From NCBI GenBank assembly GCA_910586975.1, contig CAJUKX010000057.1, positions 1-5,463 on the forward strand: a DNA stretch of 5,463 nt, written 5' to 3'. A model generated the notes under the pieces. The model saw only the letters and a list, made by a program, of their open reading frames with translations. It was not told where the DNA came from and ran no database searches. The translations under genes were made by a program, and so were the position numbers. Source of the stretch: an uncultured Muribaculaceae bacterium (GTDB lineage: Bacteria; Bacteroidota; Bacteroidia; Bacteroidales; Muribaculaceae). This document shows positions 5,409-5,463 of this stretch, piece by piece. Numbering within the stretch: the first letter of the stretch is position 1; the number at the start of each line of letters is the position of its first letter.

Positions 5409-5463
5409 GACTCCGTAGCTCAGTTGGTAGAGCAACTGACTCTTAATCAGTGGGTCGAGAGTT
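5409..5463 (+). tRNA. tRNA-Lys (anticodon CTT), 3' end cut by window
   Basis: The cloverleaf can be read directly: 5' acceptor strand gactccg (5409-5415), D stem gctc/gagc (5418-5421, 5430-5433) with loop agttggta, anticodon stem actga/tcagt (5435-5439, 5447-5451) and anticodon loop ctcttaa with anticodon CTT at 5442-5444, which reads the lysine codon AAG. The variable loop gggtc follows, then the first T-stem bases. The rest of the T arm and the 3' acceptor strand lie beyond the window. The use of AAG in the large lipoprotein gene fits a dedicated CTT tRNA. Confidence 0.95.

Noticed and set aside
4820..5463. Integrated mobile element beside the tRNA gene
   Set aside because: No integrase, transposase or repeated tRNA end is visible, and the tRNA 3' end lies outside the window, so an attachment site cannot be assessed.

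Overview
The window looks like a chromosomal segment from a gut-type Bacteroidales bacterium, most plausibly Muribaculaceae-like. Three signs point there. The promoter-like sites match the Bacteroidetes pattern TTTG / about 20 bp / TAnnTTTG, best seen in front of the tRNA. Starts lack Shine-Dalgarno sequences and follow A/T-rich leaders. Two lipoproteins carry signal peptidase II signals, and the large one has an acidic stretch just after its lipid-modified cysteine, as surface lipoproteins of this phylum do. The family assignment is inference from the style of the large lipoprotein; phylum and order are safer.

Layout: positions 1-693 hold no credible gene. Most of this stretch (39-623) is an array of hairpin-rich repeats: one reverse copy, one degraded forward copy, two nearly identical 151-bp tandem units (146/151 identical) and a decayed trailing piece. 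Three protein genes then follow, all on the minus strand, read here in transcription order from the right: a 74-aa XRE/Cro-type helix-turn-helix regulator (5044-4820), a 1090-aa coiled-coil surface lipoprotein (4545-1273) and a 162-aa small lipoprotein (1182-694). A strong intrinsic terminator (1204-1234) separates the two lipoprotein genes. At the right edge a tRNA-Lys(CTT) gene reads on the plus strand and is cut by the window end, so the 364-bp gap 5045-5408 is a divergent promoter region.

How the parts may work together (inference): the regulator sits directly upstream of, and in line with, the large lipoprotein gene. An 8-base motif GTGAYRCG occurs three times around the regulator's own promoter and leader and once upstream of the lipoprotein promoter, so the regulator could control itself and the lipoprotein. 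The large lipoprotein has a visibly biased codon choice and a strong terminator, which fits an abundant cell-surface protein. The small lipoprotein starts only 21 bp beyond that terminator, so it probably depends on read-through or on a promoter buried in the terminator. No defence system, CRISPR array, transposase or complete mobile element is visible. The least explained parts are the repeat array and the function of the large lipoprotein.
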